DNA of 64,000 nucleotides, taken from the NCBI GenBank assembly GCA_000499405.2, contig HG738139.1:1616170-1680169 (forward strand), written 5' to 3'. Made by a program: the position numbers and the translations under genes. The DNA is from Onchocerca volvulus. Its lineage: Eukaryota > Nematoda > Chromadorea > Rhabditida > Onchocercidae. A model generated the notes under the pieces. That model had not been told where the DNA came from and searched no databases. It saw only the letters and a list, made by a program, of their open reading frames with translations. Shown here one piece after another: positions 62,219 to 64,000 of the stretch. Position 1 is the stretch's first letter. Every line of letters begins with the position of its first letter.

Positions 62219-63880
62219 TTAAGAACAAAAAATATCACTACATGATGTGACTATTCGAAATAATAGGATACAAAAATATTTCTGTTCAATGTGATTGCGA
62301 TACAAGCAACTTTTGCTTGTTGTATCTGGAATTCTAACAATCTTAATTTTTAAAAAACGTAAACTTATTTCAGATATATTTCTTATTTCACAATAAACCA
62401 TTAATATTGACACGATGAAAATATTACTTACCTTCAGATAACAGCAACCTAATATAAATCATAATAACAATTTAATAACGATATAAAGAAAGGAAAGATA
62501 GAAACAAGCCTAGTAAATATTATCTTGAATAAAATAGATAAGCAGTCAATAAACTATGTAAAAATATTATACATCTAAATTAAGCTCCATGTTAAGCACT
62601 TTTAACACATTGTATGGCATATGGTCACTGATAAAAGCACTTGACAACTTGATCTCATTCAGCGAGCTGTAGTAAAAGTTGATTAGAAATGCAAATAAAT
62701 GATTCAAATTCCATTTTTTAACTAATTTTTTTGGGCAAAATTATTTCGAATGAAATCTAATATATTTTTCACAGTTCAACTTTTCCAAAATAAAGAAATC
62801 ATATGCTATGCTGCTGCATTTCCAGAAAAAATAAATACCTGTGATGGGTCCATCTTTTACAAATCGTTTTCTTTTCCTTATTATTCACCCAGACATGCAA
62901 CAGACATCCTGGTGGAAGGAGCTGCAAGATCACTTTATTTGAATTCAGATTTTAAGTTCAAAAAAGTCCATGATTAAACGATGGATTAGTTTACTAATAA
63001 CTTTCAGTTTGAAGCGCTAATATGACTTGAATCTATAAAAAATTTTGCTTTACATATCCCCATATCATTAGCAAGGAAATAATGCCAAAACAGAACAATG
63101 TATCTTTATCTTTAGAACATGCATACCTTAATCCGTTTTTTTGCCCATCGTTCTGCAGGATTGTTTTCTTCCGCACCATCAGCACATTCATCAATAATGA
63201 ATAGAGAACTATGAAAAACTAATGGGAGTCGATCGTTGATATTTATAGTTACATCATCCGCATGATCTAACAAACAAATTTATTTTAAAAAATTTTAAAC
63301 AAATTTATCAGAAGAAAAAAAAAATCACACCAAAAAAAAAAAAAAGAATGGCCACATTGTAAATGGAACGACTGATGTCACTGATATCATTCCCACTAAT
63401 CTTTTTATTATAAAACCCACAATTTGCGATTTTTTATCATACATATTAAAAAATGTTGAATAATTACCGCTACCAAAGAGAATACGCGTAGATCAGATTA
63501 ATGAACAGATGGAGAGATAAATACATTGATAAATAAGAATAAAAGAAACTAATTATATATCTCATTCAAAAGTTATAATTCCAATAATGAACAAACATAA
63601 TCATCAAATTATGACTAACTCCTCATTCCTCAATTTAATAAGAATTTTGGAAGAAAATTCAAAAATAAATAGCACAACTTTCGACGCCGATGTATTACAT
63701 CTTATACAACTATGCATTAAGAAATTTAAATCTCTGATCCTAAAAAATTACATTCATTCAAATTTGAAAAAGACAAAATGAACTACTCTGATCTGCTTGC
63801 CACGGATGAGAAAAACATAATCGATAAAGGCCACGAAGTAAAATTTTATATTTAGGTGAATTACTGCAGGCCAATGACAT
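62219..63880 (-). CDS. Small unidentified protein, 120 residues, 5 exons including a 17-nt microexon
   Basis: Not recognised. Exons in coding order: 63880-63865 (the exon may begin at 63910 after a ttttcag acceptor), 63266-63127, 62921-62839, 62448-62432, 62325-62219. All phases agree (1,0,2,1) and every junction has an ag acceptor and gt donor. The microexon is flanked by tatattag and gtaagt. The product starts MSLACNHADDVTIN, then LPLVFHSSLFIIDECADGAEE, ERWAKKRIK, LLPPGCLLHVWVNNKEKK, and ends in a Cys-containing tail, stop at 62221-62219. It has eight cysteines. A longer N-terminus is possible, because exon 63910-63865 is open upstream of the ATG and may continue beyond the window edge. Each exon alone is short; the consistent phases are the main support. 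Confidence 0.5.
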
Positions 63881-64000
63881 GATCACATCATATTTCAATT
63901 TACACACTGTCTGAAAATTAAAAAGTCATAGTGACAAAAAAAAAAAAAACTTTCCGGTAATCAAAAACTTCCGATCTTCTATATCATCATTTAAACCTGA

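Noticed and set aside
62750..62977. Plus-strand 75-residue ORF
   Set aside because: Overlaps the minus-strand exon 62921-62839, which has both splice sites and matching phase; I judged the minus strand more likely.
63475..63551. Minus-strand exon ending ...TTTGGTAGCG before gtaatt, upstream of exon 63266
   Set aside because: All three frames contain a stop between the only available acceptor and the donor.

Overview
This window is nuclear DNA of an animal, most likely a parasitic nematode of the filarial/spirurid group. The sequence is very AT-rich and full of homopolymers and (TAA)n/(CAT)n tracts. It carries many small exons separated by introns of about 100-2,500 bp, most ending in a T-rich tract plus cag/tag. 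The recognisable proteins are animal-specific (Prospero homeoprotein, chimaerin). The species is inferred from style only. I see no rRNA, tRNA, CRISPR array, prokaryotic operon or intact transposon.

Layout, left to right. 1-5.8 kb: low-complexity upstream DNA. 5.8-14.5 kb (+): a 12-exon Prospero homeobox gene (pros-1), whose third exon holds an exact 46-bp tandem duplication that breaks the reading frame. 14.5-18.3 kb: intergenic. 18.3-22.3 kb (-): an unrecognised Cys- and Ser/Lys-rich protein, N-terminus unresolved. 22.3-25.1 kb: divergent upstream region. 25.1-31.7 kb (+): a 9-exon SLC22-type transporter. 31.7-34.5 kb: tail-to-tail gap. 34.5-44.3 kb (-): a 25-exon TANGO6/RTP1-like HEAT-repeat protein. 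44.3-44.7 kb (+): an orphan 132-codon ORF. 45.0-48.3 kb (-): 5-exon elongation factor 1-beta. 49.4-52.6 kb (+): chimaerin (SH2-C1-RhoGAP). 54.3-59.5 kb (-): a 10-exon ALDH9-type aldehyde dehydrogenase fused to an N-terminal YiiX/C92-type papain-fold domain. 62.2-63.9 kb (-): a small unrecognised gene of 5 exons.

I built the gene models by hand, by matching splice sites and reading phase and by family similarity from memory. In six of the eight the exons join in phase from start to stop: the transporter, TANGO6, EF1-beta, chimaerin (its start remains uncertain), the ALDH fusion and the small 3'-most gene. pros-1 does so only if one 46-bp copy is ignored. The Cys/Ser gene lacks a 5' end. The genes do not form a shared pathway. 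The only hint of co-transcription is EF1-beta followed by TANGO6 on the same strand, about 0.7 kb apart.

The most interesting points are: the frame-breaking duplication in pros-1; the papain-fold/ALDH9 fusion, supported within a single exon; three GC-AG introns among about 70; a minisatellite grown from a 5' splice site in the transporter gene; a long hairpin in a TANGO6 intron; and the coding-like orphan ORF between EF1-beta and TANGO6.
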